From Acinetobacter schindleri CIP 107287 (GTDB lineage: Bacteria; Pseudomonadota; Gammaproteobacteria; Pseudomonadales; Moraxellaceae): a DNA stretch of 64,000 bases. This document shows, one piece after another, positions 19,488-28,654 of the stretch. The notes under the pieces are model-generated. The model did no database searches. It was not told where the DNA came from and saw only the letters and a program-made list of their open reading frames with translations. The stretch covers positions 581,608-645,607 of the forward strand of contig NZ_KB849574.1 of NCBI RefSeq assembly GCF_000368625.1. Reading direction: 5' to 3'. Within the stretch, counting starts at the first letter, position 1. Every line of letters starts with the position of its first letter. The position numbers and the translations under genes are program-made.

Positions 19488-19823
19488 TTATCGGCTGGAT
19501 AACTGCTGCTGGTCATCTTCATAAACAGGTGTATGTTCGATGCAGCGGCGCTTGGCCAGTGCGCGCTCGGCACGACGATCTTCACGTAGCAACAATAGAG
19601 TTACTATGACCATCACGCTCGATAACGCCGCTAAATAACCATAGGTCATTGGCAGTTCAAATAGTGTCTGTGTTCCCAGGCGAATGACTTCAATCAGCCC
19701 CCAGGTAAACATTCCAGCCACCATAAAACTTAACCAGCGACGATACGGCGAGAAGAACACAACAAGTACAGCAGCGGCTACCAGACTAAAGCCCACAATT
19801 GTTGCTAAATTCGCTGTTACCAT
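19488..19823 (-). CDS. Small membrane protein of unknown function
   Basis: A 111-residue protein with three likely membrane segments (about residues 5-25, 32-52 and 62-82) and a charged C-terminal tail. I do not recognise the family. The start is taken as ATG 19823 because GGAGGGGAT lies just before it; the longer frame from 19856 would begin with a soluble MHDLGLDGG stretch that contains the ribosome site. Confidence 0.65.
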   Translation of the reverse strand: MVTANLATIVGFSLVAAAVLVVFFSPYRRWLSFMVAGMFTWGLIEVIRLGTQTLFELPMTYGYLAALSSVMVIVTLLLLREDRRAERALAKRRCIEHTPVYEDDQQQLSSR

Positions 19824-20186
19824 AAAATCCCCTCCGTCCAACCCCAGATCATGCAAGTAATGCAGCGGTTCTCATGGTTGAATGTCGTAAAATCCACTTC
19901 GTGGAATATATTGATTTGTCTATCTATGCCAGCATTATGATGAGTTTTTTGACTAAAAAAAGTCCTTTATTTCTGTTCAACGACATATTCTGTCGCGATA
20001 TTATTTTGTCATTACATTTTTTATTTTTAGAGTTTTTCCGAAACATTTGCCCCATCGATGCTGGCGTGTCATTACAAAATAAACGCCGTTTTTCTGGACT
20101 GAAAAAATTATTTTTCCGTTTAAGATGATCGGTATATTTCTATATAGTTCCCTCTACTACTCTTCAGCGCGTGATCAATCAGCATA

Positions 20187-20214
20187 AAAAAACGCGGCCA
20201 TTTGACCGCGTTTC
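20187..20214 (-). terminator. Terminator of serB
   Basis: AACGCGG/CCGCGTT stem with a T-run on the minus strand, 21 bases past the serB stop. Confidence 0.8.
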
Positions 20215-20234
20215 TATCTTAAAAATCGCTAATC

Positions 20235-21461
20235 TCAGGCACGGCTGAGGTCTTTGTCATGTACACCAAGCAGGTACAGTACGCCATCCAGACCGACACT
20301 AGAAATCGCCTGATTGGCATTCTGACGGACCAGTGGCTTGGCACGGAATGCCACGCCTAAACCGGCAATCGATAGCATTGGTAGGTCATTGGCACCATCA
20401 CCCACGGCAATTGCCTGTTCCAGGGAAATACCCATCTCTTCAGCAATCGTCATTAACAGATGCGCCTTACGCGCACCATCAACAATATGACCTTTGACTT
20501 CACCTGTCACAATCCCATCCTCAACATCGAGGACATTGGCATGGACCTCATCAATGCCTAGCTTGGCTTGCAGATGCTCAGCAAAGTACTGGAAGCCGCC
20601 AGAAAGAATTGCGGTGCGATAACCCAGTGCTTTCAAGGTAGAGATCAGACGTTCTGCACCTTCAGTAATGGTCAGACGTTCTGCGATCTTCGGCAGCACA
20701 GATGCATCCATGCCTTTTAGTAGTGCTACACGTGCACGGAAGCTTTGCTGGAAGTCTAACTCGCCCTGCATGGCACGTTCGGTGATTTCAGCCACCTGTG
20801 CACCGACACCTGCTTCAATTGCCAGCTCGTCAATCACTTCCTGCTCGATCAGGGTCGAGTCCATATCAAAGCAGACTAGACGACGGTTACGGCGATAAAC
20901 ATTGTCTTCCTGAACTGCAACATCGACATTCAGTGCCGTAGACAGGCTTAGGCAGGCTGTACGCATTGCTGCGGCATCCAGCATCTGACCTTTCAGGCTG
21001 AACTGTACACAGGCACGTTTTGGTCCAGCCTCCGTATCATCATCGTCCAGTACCGGACGACCGGAGAGTCGGGTTACAGTTTCAATATTAAAGCCTTGAC
21101 TGGACACGATCTGGGTCACGGCTTGCAAGTGGGAAGCCTTTAATTCCGGGGCCAATGCGGTCACGATATAACGGGTCTGACCGCCTTCTTTGACCCATTG
21201 ATTATATTCTGTGACAGAGATCGGTTTAAAGCGCACTGTTAACCCGATATCATGTGCTAGAATCAGGATTTCCTTCATGGCTAATGCGGTAGCGGTCTGG
21301 TCGTCCGAAGATACAACAATACCTAAGGTCAACTGGTTATGAATAACCGCTTGTCCAACATCCAGGATCTGTAAGGAATGAGCGGACAAAACCTGCATTA
21401 ATCGTGTAAATTGATTAGGCTGGTCGGGTCCTAAGAATGATATAAGAATGATTTCTCGCAT
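20235..21461 (-). CDS. serB: Phosphoserine phosphatase with N-terminal ACT domain
   Basis: Last step of serine synthesis: O-phosphoserine to serine. The 408-residue protein has a long N-terminal ACT-type regulatory region (residues 1-190) and a HAD domain with FDMDSTLIEQE near residue 199, SGGFQYF near residue 292 and GDGANDLPML near residue 351. The length matches the Pseudomonas/Mycobacterium-type long SerB. It is divergent from the 423-residue membrane protein gene. Confidence 0.96.
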   Translation of the reverse strand: MREIILISFLGPDQPNQFTRLMQVLSAHSLQILDVGQAVIHNQLTLGIVVSSDDQTATALAMKEILILAHDIGLTVRFKPISVTEYNQWVKEGGQTRYIVTALAPELKASHLQAVTQIVSSQGFNIETVTRLSGRPVLDDDDTEAGPKRACVQFSLKGQMLDAAAMRTACLSLSTALNVDVAVQEDNVYRRNRRLVCFDMDSTLIEQEVIDELAIEAGVGAQVAEITERAMQGELDFQQSFRARVALLKGMDASVLPKIAERLTITEGAERLISTLKALGYRTAILSGGFQYFAEHLQAKLGIDEVHANVLDVEDGIVTGEVKGHIVDGARKAHLLMTIAEEMGISLEQAIAVGDGANDLPMLSIAGLGVAFRAKPLVRQNANQAISSVGLDGVLYLLGVHDKDLSRA

Positions 21462-21520
21462 GAATTGACTCGGGTCTGAGCTACAACTATTGTTAGAATC
21501 ATAATCGAATTTGAATAGAA

Positions 21521-22792
21521 TTGCCTTGGAAGTTTACGTTGAATGCGCCTAGACAAGGGCTATTTGCTAGCCTACTGATTATAAGTTTTGCCCTTCATAC
21601 CTTCTTACTGGTATTGGCAACCACTCACCAGCTGAATGAAAACCGTGCCAGCCAAGGTCAGCTCATGACCAGTCAACTGGTGACAGACAGCCTAGCTGAG
21701 CTGGATCCAGCCAATCGTGTTTCATTGGCTTTACTGGCAAATCGTTATTCCACTAACCCAAGTGTTGCCTCAATTCGCATCCTGGATGCAAATGCTCAGG
21801 TTTTAGCCACTGGTGGTCTGACGAAAACCCGAGATGGTGAGGTTTTTGTCCGCGAAGCATTACTTAACGAGAAAAAAGTCGGTTCAGTTGAGATTACTTT
21901 GATTGAGCCAAGTATCGGTGAAATTCTGCGTACCCAGTGGACAGCGATTTTATTCTCTTTCATTCTGCATAGTTTATTATGGTTAGCTTATCGCGCCATT
22001 GCCCGTCCAAGCCGCAGTGAATACCTGGCGCGCATCAATAATGAATCACGTCTGAAATTTGAAATTCAAACGCTGACTCAGGCACTGGAACAGGAAAAAC
22101 ACAATGCGGCTTTGGCAATTGCTCAGGCACAGCAAGCGGTTCACAATAAGCCAAAGGAAAAAGACAGCACGCCGGCTGTAGTCGAAAAAGATACCCTGTC
22201 GCTGAATATCCAGTTCTATGATCCCAAACAGCTGCTGGATTCGGTCAACAAGACTGTGTCTGTGCCTTATTTCAACTTGTGTCAGATCTTCCTAAATAAG
22301 GCCACTGAACTGTGCGTACAACATTATAAACTGAACAGTTCGGATGTCTGGACGGTACACAAGTTTGATGAAAAAGGTGCAACACTGAGTATTGCCGCAG
22401 ACAAGCCCAATGCCCTCGCCTGCCTCACCCTGATCAGCTATGTCTTCCAGTTACTTTCTGAAGTGCTGTACAAACGCTATCGTGAAGATAAACGTTTTGT
22501 CTTGCAGACACGCAGCGCGATCGCTTCAAAAGTGGATGAAATGCAGCTGAATTCAACTCAAGCGGCTGAACGTCTGGCACAGCAACTGATAGCGCGTGAA
22601 AGTGCGGTACATGTCCCGAATTTCTTACTTAAATCTATTTCTGATCACTATGAACTGGTCAGCATGCCAAATCCAACCAATGTCCTGACCCGTCATGCTT
22701 TCGTGATGAATGGGATGGATGCCGAGATGGCAGAACTGGCGCAAAGCTTCCGAACCGATATCCTGAAATCGAAACAGTCCAAAGCCTCCTAA
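21521..22792 (+). CDS. Smp/YtjB-like membrane protein beside serB
   Basis: A 423-residue protein with a membrane segment near residues 14-34, a periplasmic part of about 100 residues (VASIRILDANAQVLATGG), a second membrane segment near residues 145-160, a coiled-coil stretch and a cytoplasmic C-terminal domain. In E. coli the serB-adjacent gene smp (ytjB) encodes a protein with the same two-segment N-terminus, so an AhpA/YtjB-family assignment fits; the C-terminal domain is longer. Only TTG codons start this frame: 21521, or 21539, which has GGAAG six bases upstream. Confidence 0.7.
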   Translation: MPWKFTLNAPRQGLFASLLIISFALHTFLLVLATTHQLNENRASQGQLMTSQLVTDSLAELDPANRVSLALLANRYSTNPSVASIRILDANAQVLATGGLTKTRDGEVFVREALLNEKKVGSVEITLIEPSIGEILRTQWTAILFSFILHSLLWLAYRAIARPSRSEYLARINNESRLKFEIQTLTQALEQEKHNAALAIAQAQQAVHNKPKEKDSTPAVVEKDTLSLNIQFYDPKQLLDSVNKTVSVPYFNLCQIFLNKATELCVQHYKLNSSDVWTVHKFDEKGATLSIAADKPNALACLTLISYVFQLLSEVLYKRYREDKRFVLQTRSAIASKVDEMQLNSTQAAERLAQQLIARESAVHVPNFLLKSISDHYELVSMPNPTNVLTRHAFVMNGMDAEMAELAQSFRTDILKSKQSKAS

Positions 22793-22808
22793 TAAATTTT
22801 GAAGAGTA

Positions 22809-22840
22809 AAAAGCCCGATCTTAGCATCGGGCTTTTTTTA
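22809..22840. terminator. Bidirectional Rho-independent terminator
   Basis: AAGCCCGAT-CTTAGC-ATCGGGCTT stem with A- and T-runs, between the convergent Smp-like and SBF transporter genes. Confidence 0.85.
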
Positions 22841-22859
22841 TTCCTTGTTTCTGCTGGCA

Positions 22860-23831
22860 TCAGTTCTGCTGATCCGTCTCAGCGGGTTTTCTAGCTGCCC
22901 AATAAGTAGCCAAGGCTGGTCCAGAAATATTGTGCCATAAGCTAAAAATGGCACTCGGTACGGCTGTGATGGGAGATGCAGCAAAATGGGTTGCAGCCAA
23001 AGCCACACCTAGCCCTGAGTTCTGCATCCCCACTTCAATCGACACCGCACGGCAGTCAATTTCAGCCAGTTTGAAGATTCTGCTAGCCCAATAACCAAGC
23101 AAATAACCCAGGCCATTGTGTAAGGCAACAATGCCTAAAATCATTAGTCCGGATTCCAGAATCTGGGTTTTACTGCCAGCAATAATTGCGGCGACAATTG
23201 CGACAATCGCAATCACCGAGATCAGTGGCATTACCTGGATATAAGCCTCAACTTTAGCCTTTAAAATGGCACGGATAATCAGGCCCAAAATAATCGGAAA
23301 TAATACCACTTGCAGAATTGATACCAGCATTGACCAGGCATTGATCTCAATCCACTGACTGGCCAGCAGATAGAAAATAGCCGGGGTTAAAACAGGTGCC
23401 AGCAAAGTTGAAACCGAAGTACAGGCCACAGACAGGGCGGTATTGCCTTTGGCCATGTAGGTAATCACATTGGATGCAGTTCCACCCGGGCAGCAACCCA
23501 CCAGGATTACCCCTATCGCAATTTCAGCCGGGAGCTGGAACAGCTGACATAGGAGAAAAGCCAGCCCTGGCATCACCATAAACTGGGCCACCACCCCAAT
23601 TGCCACTGCTTTTGGACTCTGTAACACACTTTTAAAATCGCCTACTGTCATGGTCATGCCCATACCCAACATGATTAGGCCCAACATCCAGGGAATATAG
23701 GCACGTAGCCAGACAAAAAGCTCCGGTAGCATCAGGGCAATGGCAGAAAACAGAATCACCCACAAAGCAAAGGTCTTTTGGACAAACTGGCTAAATTGAA
23801 GGAGTGCTGACATGGGGAAATCCAGGGGCAT
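22860..23831 (-). CDS. Bile acid:sodium symporter (SBF) family transporter
   Basis: A 323-residue inner-membrane protein with about nine to ten hydrophobic segments. GCCPGGTASNVITYMAKGN near residue 112 and the EVGMQNSGLGVALA segment near residue 265 are the crossover motifs of SBF/BASS carriers, which move organic acids with sodium. The substrate is unknown; relatives carry bile acids, pyruvate or ketopantoate. Starts at 23831 and 23813 are both possible. A GAGGCATC/GATGCCTC hairpin lies just upstream at 23845-23864. Confidence 0.85.
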   Translation of the reverse strand: MPLDFPMSALLQFSQFVQKTFALWVILFSAIALMLPELFVWLRAYIPWMLGLIMLGMGMTMTVGDFKSVLQSPKAVAIGVVAQFMVMPGLAFLLCQLFQLPAEIAIGVILVGCCPGGTASNVITYMAKGNTALSVACTSVSTLLAPVLTPAIFYLLASQWIEINAWSMLVSILQVVLFPIILGLIIRAILKAKVEAYIQVMPLISVIAIVAIVAAIIAGSKTQILESGLMILGIVALHNGLGYLLGYWASRIFKLAEIDCRAVSIEVGMQNSGLGVALAATHFAASPITAVPSAIFSLWHNISGPALATYWAARKPAETDQQN

Positions 23832-23844
23832 TTAAAAGGAAATC

Positions 23845-23864
23845 GAGGCATCGTTTGATGCCTC
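23845..23864 (-). terminator. Hairpin between pncA and the SBF transporter
   Basis: GAGGCATC-AAAC-GATGCCTC stem followed on the minus strand by GATTTCCTTTT. The T-run is weak and the hairpin is only about 13 bases before a start codon, so it could be a partial terminator or could affect translation. Confidence 0.4.
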
Positions 23865-23927
23865 AAAATATATAAATATATCAACTCGTCTGAAAGCAGA
23901 TCAGCTCAAAAATAATAAAGCCAGCGT

Positions 23928-24557
23928 TTAGGCCACATCGATTATATCTTTCAGATAAATCCTTTTTACTCCTTGAGCCAGCATATCCTGCCAGGCATGT
24001 TGCAGTGAACCATTTAGGTCAATGCCTTTAGTAGCATCCGCAATTACATAGGACTTAAAACCCAGTTTGCAGGCATCCATCGCTGTCCACGCCACACAGA
24101 AATCGGTGGCAATTCCAACAATAAATACCGTATCGATACCACGTTCTCGCAGATAACCTGCCAGACCGGTACTGGTTTTCCGGTCTGCTTCCATAAAAGC
24201 AGAGTAACTGTCGATATTTTGATGAAAGCCTTTGCGAATAATCAGCTGCGCTTGTGGCAGATCCAATTCTGGATGCAGTTCAGCATCCGCAGTGCCCTGC
24301 ACACAATGGCTTGGCCAGAGCACCTGAGGGCCATACTCTAGCTGGATCGTGTCATAGGTAGCTTTGTCAGGATGATGAGCTGCAAAGGAAATGTGATTTT
24401 CTGGATGCCAGTCCTGGGTCAGTACAATATTACTAAAGTATTGTCCTAGTTGATTGATATTCAGAATAATCTGATCCGCACCTGCGACTGCCAGATTACC
24501 TCCCGGGGTAAATCCCTTCTGAACATCCACAACAATCAACGCGGCATTCTGCTGCAT
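23928..24557 (-). CDS. pncA: Nicotinamidase
   Basis: Hydrolyses nicotinamide to nicotinate, which PncB then uses. The 209-residue protein has the isochorismatase-like fold: catalytic Asp in VVDVQKGF near residue 11, the metal site in TQDWHPENHISF near residues 48-56, the Lys in IRKGFHQNIDSYSAF near residue 109 and the nucleophile Cys in GIATDFCVAWTAMDA near residue 154. It is probably followed by the SBF transporter in the same direction. Confidence 0.95.
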   Translation of the reverse strand: MQQNAALIVVDVQKGFTPGGNLAVAGADQIILNINQLGQYFSNIVLTQDWHPENHISFAAHHPDKATYDTIQLEYGPQVLWPSHCVQGTADAELHPELDLPQAQLIIRKGFHQNIDSYSAFMEADRKTSTGLAGYLRERGIDTVFIVGIATDFCVAWTAMDACKLGFKSYVIADATKGIDLNGSLQHAWQDMLAQGVKRIYLKDIIDVA

Positions 24558-25123
24558 ACGCTCTCATTCCTTGAAATCTTGATGATGCCCAAGCATAGCC
24601 TAAAAACCATGCTGTTTTTTAGTCCCGGTGACAAAAATAGAATGACTGCGCATTCTGACAAAAATCGTATTCGGGCAATTCTTGGGCCAAATGGCGTACA
24701 AAACATAGGTAGATTTTGGCTTTACCTAGCGATGCCACATGAAAGTAACAATAAGCCCGTGTATAACGTCTTATATAGCCAATCAAAATATTCCGGCATT
24801 GCATCCAGCTTAAAGACAATGATGTGTAGATTGACATCATCATACGCGCTTGATTTTCAAAGTTGAGCTATGCCCGTCGAGAAAGAGAGTGTGTTTGAGT
24901 TTCAAGGAGATGAGGTAACTCAAGCTGAATTTCGCCCTGAATGCTCTATAGCGTATAGTTTTGATGTTGTTATAGGAAATGCGCAATGCGTAGTTTTTGA
25001 GCCAAGCACTCTTTCCTATTTGTAATTATTTTTCAGTGCAATCATGACAAATATGGCTAAAGTCGAATAGCGATATAAGTTTTAAGAGGTTCATTTATGT
25101 CGTTTGAATCATCCTTTGAGGCA
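24558..25123. other. Gene-poor stretch with possible decayed sequence
   Basis: About 570 bases between pncA and the MFS transporter. Frames of 74-95 codons are open on both strands between 24580 and 24866, and a 51-codon frame lies at 24870-25025, but none has a convincing ribosome site. The mix looks like remnants of one or more genes or a small element. I do not recognise the source. Confidence 0.4.
24870..25025 (+). CDS. Doubtful small ORF (51 residues)
   Basis: An ATG-to-TAA frame with protein-like composition, MPVEKESVFEF at the start and FEPSTLSYL at the end. No strong ribosome site precedes it (only TTGAGCT). It could be the tail of a broken gene whose 5' part lies in 24580-24869. No family is recognised. 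Confidence 0.25.
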   Translation: MPVEKESVFEFQGDEVTQAEFRPECSIAYSFDVVIGNAQCVVFEPSTLSYL

Positions 25124-25124
25124 T

Positions 25125-25154
25125 AAAAAAACCCGCATCCTGCGGGTTTTTTTA
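25125..25154 (-). terminator. Terminator of the MFS transporter
   Basis: ACCCGCA-TCC-TGCGGGT stem flanked by A- and T-runs, immediately past the transporter stop codon on the minus strand. Confidence 0.85.
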
Positions 25155-25165
25155 TTCAGTTTCGC

Positions 25166-26380
25166 TTATGCCGCACTGTTCATTTTACGAACCAAGAACA
25201 ACATGAATACTGCTGAGATAATAATACATGGGATCGCTGCTGAGATTACACCCGCCGCACCGAAGCCTGCAGTTAACAGACTACCTGCAATTGCTGGTCC
25301 AAGCATTGCACCAATACGGCCTACTGCTGATGCAACACCAACACCCGTACCACGAACTTCTGTTGGGTAAACGATACCACCGAAGGCATACAATACACCT
25401 TGACAGCCAATAACGAATGCACCCACTAGCGCTGATGCCATGTACATTTGTATTAATGAACTTGCGGCGTTTAGCGCCAATAGACCTGCCAAGATACCGC
25501 CGTACATTAATAGAATGACGTATGCTTTCTTCCAGCGGTCAGTTAACACACCTAAAATCACTGTACCTACAGTCGCACTTAGCATGAAGTAGAACTGAGC
25601 AGTAGCACCTTCTTTACGTGTGAAGCCAAGTTCTTGGAATAGAGATGGCAACCAGCTCAGCATGATGTATACCACCATCAATGTGAAGAAGTAGCTTACC
25701 CAGATGAACATGGTACGTAGCAGGTTTTGTGAGTTAAACAGGTCTTTAAACGCACCTTTAGGCGCAGCATCAGCAGGTGCATTTTCTGCTAGATCTTTCG
25801 CTTTTAAGTACTCTTTAGACTCAGGCAATAAGAACATCATCACCGGAATCACGATGATTGGTAATAATCCCCCGAGGTAGAAAATGTTTTTCCAGTTTGC
25901 ACCAAATTCAGTCGCTGCAATCAATGACAGAATTGCTGCACCGACTGGCATACCACAGTACATCAAGCCGACTGCACGACCACGATTTGCAGGTGTTACA
26001 GCTTCAGATGCAAGCGTAATTAAGATTGGCATTGCCGCCCCGAGACCCGCACCTGCCAAGAAACGTACAGCCAATAATGAGTTAAAGCTATTGACCCATA
26101 CTGTACAAAGTGTGAATACAGCGAACACCGCTGTAGACCAGATCAAAACAGTCTTACGGCCAATACGGTCCGCAATACGACCACCGACCAGTGCACCAGG
26201 CAATAGACCCAGAATCCCTGCACTGAAAAATACACCCAATTGTGAGCTATCGAGACCAAAATGCTCACGAATACCCGCTGCTGCAATACCTGCAGCCTGA
26301 ATATCTAAGCCTTCAATCACTGCAATCAGAAAACAGATCGCGACCGTGACGATAGCATGCTTATTATCTGATTTTTCCAT
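25166..26380 (-). CDS. MFS transporter, aromatic acid:H+ symporter type (MhpT-like)
   Basis: A 404-residue transporter with about 12 membrane segments. IAVIEGLDIQAAGIAAAGI near residue 20, FSAGILGLLPGALVGGRIADRIGRK near residue 53 and the MYCGMPVGAA segment closely resemble E. coli MhpT (3-phenylpropionate family) of the AAHS group, so a small aromatic acid is the likely cargo. ATG 26380 has AAGGA seven bases upstream; the TTG at 26398 lies before that site. No aromatic catabolic gene is adjacent, so the substrate cannot be narrowed. Confidence 0.88.
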   Translation of the reverse strand: MEKSDNKHAIVTVAICFLIAVIEGLDIQAAGIAAAGIREHFGLDSSQLGVFFSAGILGLLPGALVGGRIADRIGRKTVLIWSTAVFAVFTLCTVWVNSFNSLLAVRFLAGAGLGAAMPILITLASEAVTPANRGRAVGLMYCGMPVGAAILSLIAATEFGANWKNIFYLGGLLPIIVIPVMMFLLPESKEYLKAKDLAENAPADAAPKGAFKDLFNSQNLLRTMFIWVSYFFTLMVVYIMLSWLPSLFQELGFTRKEGATAQFYFMLSATVGTVILGVLTDRWKKAYVILLMYGGILAGLLALNAASSLIQMYMASALVGAFVIGCQGVLYAFGGIVYPTEVRGTGVGVASAVGRIGAMLGPAIAGSLLTAGFGAAGVISAAIPCIIISAVFMLFLVRKMNSAA

Positions 26381-27098
26381 TGGATTATCCTTGTTCAATC
26401 AGCGTTCAAATAGAGCCGTCATCATCTATGAGACCGAAGTCGGATTTAACTACCAATAAGTTGAATGTTTTAGTGGGATATACAGATACAGGAGTCGGTG
26501 CTGTTGTTTGAGATAGAATCCTTAGAAAGTCGCAAAAACAATTATTGTCATTGCCAGAAAATTCCTGTTTAAGGATTTAAGGCTTACAGATCAGCTAAAA
26601 AAATCCAACATTCAATAAATATTTAAGGATTCACTAATATCTAAAAAGAATTATTACAGGGATTTCAATGCATTTTTAACCATGTCTATCCTTGTATTAT
26701 TGATATGTTTTAGCTATTGGATAATCATTTATAAATCTTAAATAATCGCTTAACTATTTGAATTTCCAATGTAATAACCTACTTAAACAGTCATTTATAT
26801 GACAATTCTATTTAAGTGTCCAATTATCCAGACCATGTGAAAATACTCTTCTCTTTTTATCGTTTTACAAGAAGTTTCATTCTTTTTATTGCTTGCTTGT
26901 TGTTACAGAGCTTTGTATAAAGAATTGAGTGGCTTTCAGCAAAGCATATTGTTCTTATGCTGCTGATCAGTCATAATTTGCATACGCAATATTCAATTCG
27001 GCGCAAATGCATTGAATTTGCTACAAATCAAAATACAAACCCATCCCAAATATGTTTTCTTATTCTCTTCGGATGGACAAATAGGATAGTTTTTTAAA
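26381..27098. other. Long AT-rich intergenic region upstream of dapA
   Basis: About 720 bases separate the divergent MFS and dapA genes. The stretch is rich in A and T and has no open frame with a ribosome site longer than about 27 codons. It must hold both promoters. I see no clear repeat, tRNA or riboswitch in it. Confidence 0.5.
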
Positions 27099-27998
27099 AT
27101 GACTCAGCAAGCACAGACCATTCAGGGTTCCATTGTCGCAATCGTCACCCCTATGTTTGAAGATGGCAGCGTAGATTGGAAGGGTCTCGAGAAGCTGGTT
27201 GAGTGGCACATTGCAGAGGGCACCAACAGTATTGTCGCGGTTGGTACAACAGGTGAAGCATCTACACTCAGCATGAGTGAACACACGCAAGTGATCAAAG
27301 AAATCATTCGTGTCGCGAACAAACGTATTCCAATCATTGCCGGCACAGGCGCAAACTCAACACGTGAAGCCATTGAGCTGACCCAGGAAGCCAAAGACCT
27401 GGGCGCAGATGCTACACTTCTAGTCACTCCGTATTACAACAAGCCAACTCAAGAAGGCCTGTATCAGCACTATAAAGCGATTGCCGAAGCAGTAGACCTG
27501 CCGCAAATCCTGTACAACGTACCAGGCCGTACCGGTGTGGACATGTCAAACGAAACAGTGATTCGTCTGGCAGATATCCCGCAAATTGTCGGGATTAAAG
27601 ATGCGACAGGTGATGTTGAACGCGGTGCTGCACTGATCGCTGGCTTACAAGGCAAAGACATGACCGTGTATTCTGGCGATGATGCAACGGCGTATCAGCT
27701 GATGGCACATGGTGCGAAAGGGAACATTTCTGTGACCGCCAACATTGCACCAAAAGTCATGAGCGAAGTGTGTGCCGCTGCTATTAGCGGTGATGATGCT
27801 GGTGCTGAAGCGCTTAACGCTCAGGTTGCAAATTTACACAATATTTTATTTTGCGAATCGAATCCAATTCCTGTGAAATGGGCACTCCATGACATGGGCC
27901 TCATCGGTACAGGTATTCGCCTGCCGTTAACACCACTTGCAGAACAATATCGCGCTCCGCTTCATGAAGCACTTGCTGCAGCGGGCGTCATTAAATAA
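27099..27998 (+). CDS. dapA: 4-hydroxy-tetrahydrodipicolinate synthase
   Basis: Condenses pyruvate and aspartate semialdehyde at the start of lysine and diaminopimelate synthesis. The 299-residue protein has GTTGEASTLS near residue 48, the Tyr of YNVPGRTG near residue 139 and the Schiff-base Lys in GIKDATGD near residue 167. It starts the dapA-bamC-purC cluster, as in E. coli and Pseudomonas; bamC follows 12 bases after the stop. Confidence 0.97.
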   Translation: MTQQAQTIQGSIVAIVTPMFEDGSVDWKGLEKLVEWHIAEGTNSIVAVGTTGEASTLSMSEHTQVIKEIIRVANKRIPIIAGTGANSTREAIELTQEAKDLGADATLLVTPYYNKPTQEGLYQHYKAIAEAVDLPQILYNVPGRTGVDMSNETVIRLADIPQIVGIKDATGDVERGAALIAGLQGKDMTVYSGDDATAYQLMAHGAKGNISVTANIAPKVMSEVCAAAISGDDAGAEALNAQVANLHNILFCESNPIPVKWALHDMGLIGTGIRLPLTPLAEQYRAPLHEALAAAGVIK

Positions 27999-28010
27999 GA
28001 GCACAATACT

Positions 28011-28616
28011 ATGCAATTACGTTTAGGACTTATCCTTGCCCTTTCAGCATTCAGTTTAGCGGGTTGTAGTTCAATGGCCTTTAAAAATGGCACTTTGGAC
28101 TACAAGGACACCACTACGCTAGAGCCTCTGCAATACCCTGAAGGTGCTATGGTTCGTCCTGCAACGCCATTGTATCCTGCTCCGACAGTAGATCCGCTTG
28201 CGATTGAACATGCACCAAAACTGGAAAATGAACGTGGCAACCGTTTTGCCCTGCCACGCCCTTCTGCTGAGCCAGTTCGTTCAACTCAAGCTGATGAAAC
28301 TGTTACAGATATAACGGGAAAGCCGCAACTGGTGATGGATGGAAATCAAAATCCGTTGCTCAAAATTGATGGAAATGCTGCTACAATATGGCAATACACT
28401 CTTGCCACGCTCAGCAGCCTTAACCATTCCATCGTTGGTCAAAGCAAAGATCGTTACCAGGTAACGATTAAGGTCGATCAGCAGACCTATGTTTTAAGAC
28501 TCTCTCCTGCAGGTTCGAGTAACACCCTGGCTGTGTTTAATCCTGATAACAGTTTTGCCGATCGCGAAAAAGCAGCAGAACTGTTAAACCAGATTTACCA
28601 AAATTGGCCAGCCTAG
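28011..28616 (+). CDS. bamC: BamC-like outer-membrane assembly lipoprotein (short form)
   Basis: A 201-residue lipoprotein with lipobox SLAGC (Cys about residue 19), an unstructured Pro-rich N-terminal region and one helix-grip-like C-terminal domain (residues about 115-200). E. coli BamC has about 344 residues and two such domains, so this is a short form. Identity rests mainly on position between dapA and purC and on the lipoprotein layout. BamC is an accessory subunit of the BAM complex. Confidence 0.75.
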   Translation: MQLRLGLILALSAFSLAGCSSMAFKNGTLDYKDTTTLEPLQYPEGAMVRPATPLYPAPTVDPLAIEHAPKLENERGNRFALPRPSAEPVRSTQADETVTDITGKPQLVMDGNQNPLLKIDGNAATIWQYTLATLSSLNHSIVGQSKDRYQVTIKVDQQTYVLRLSPAGSSNTLAVFNPDNSFADREKAAELLNQIYQNWPA

Positions 28617-28639
28617 ACATTTTCTAGGCATTTTTTTTT
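28608..28639 (+). terminator. Terminator overlapping the bamC stop codon
   Basis: GCCTAGA-CATTT-TCTAGGC stem followed by nine T. The left arm contains the bamC TAG. purC begins 16 bases later, so it may attenuate rather than fully separate the two genes. Confidence 0.7.
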
Positions 28640-28654
28640 GTAGAAGGTTCCCTC

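Noticed and set aside
19874..20128. 84-codon open frame on the plus strand
   Set aside because: No ribosome site, AT-driven Phe/Leu-rich composition and no family; likely chance in the spacer before serB.
24619..24843. 74-codon frame on the minus strand that looks partly protein-like
   Set aside because: No ribosome site, and overlapping plus-strand frames look equally good; kept only as a possible remnant in the findings.
25098..25127. Tiny ORF (9 codons) before the MFS terminator
   Set aside because: Too short and ends in the terminator A-run; no evidence of use.
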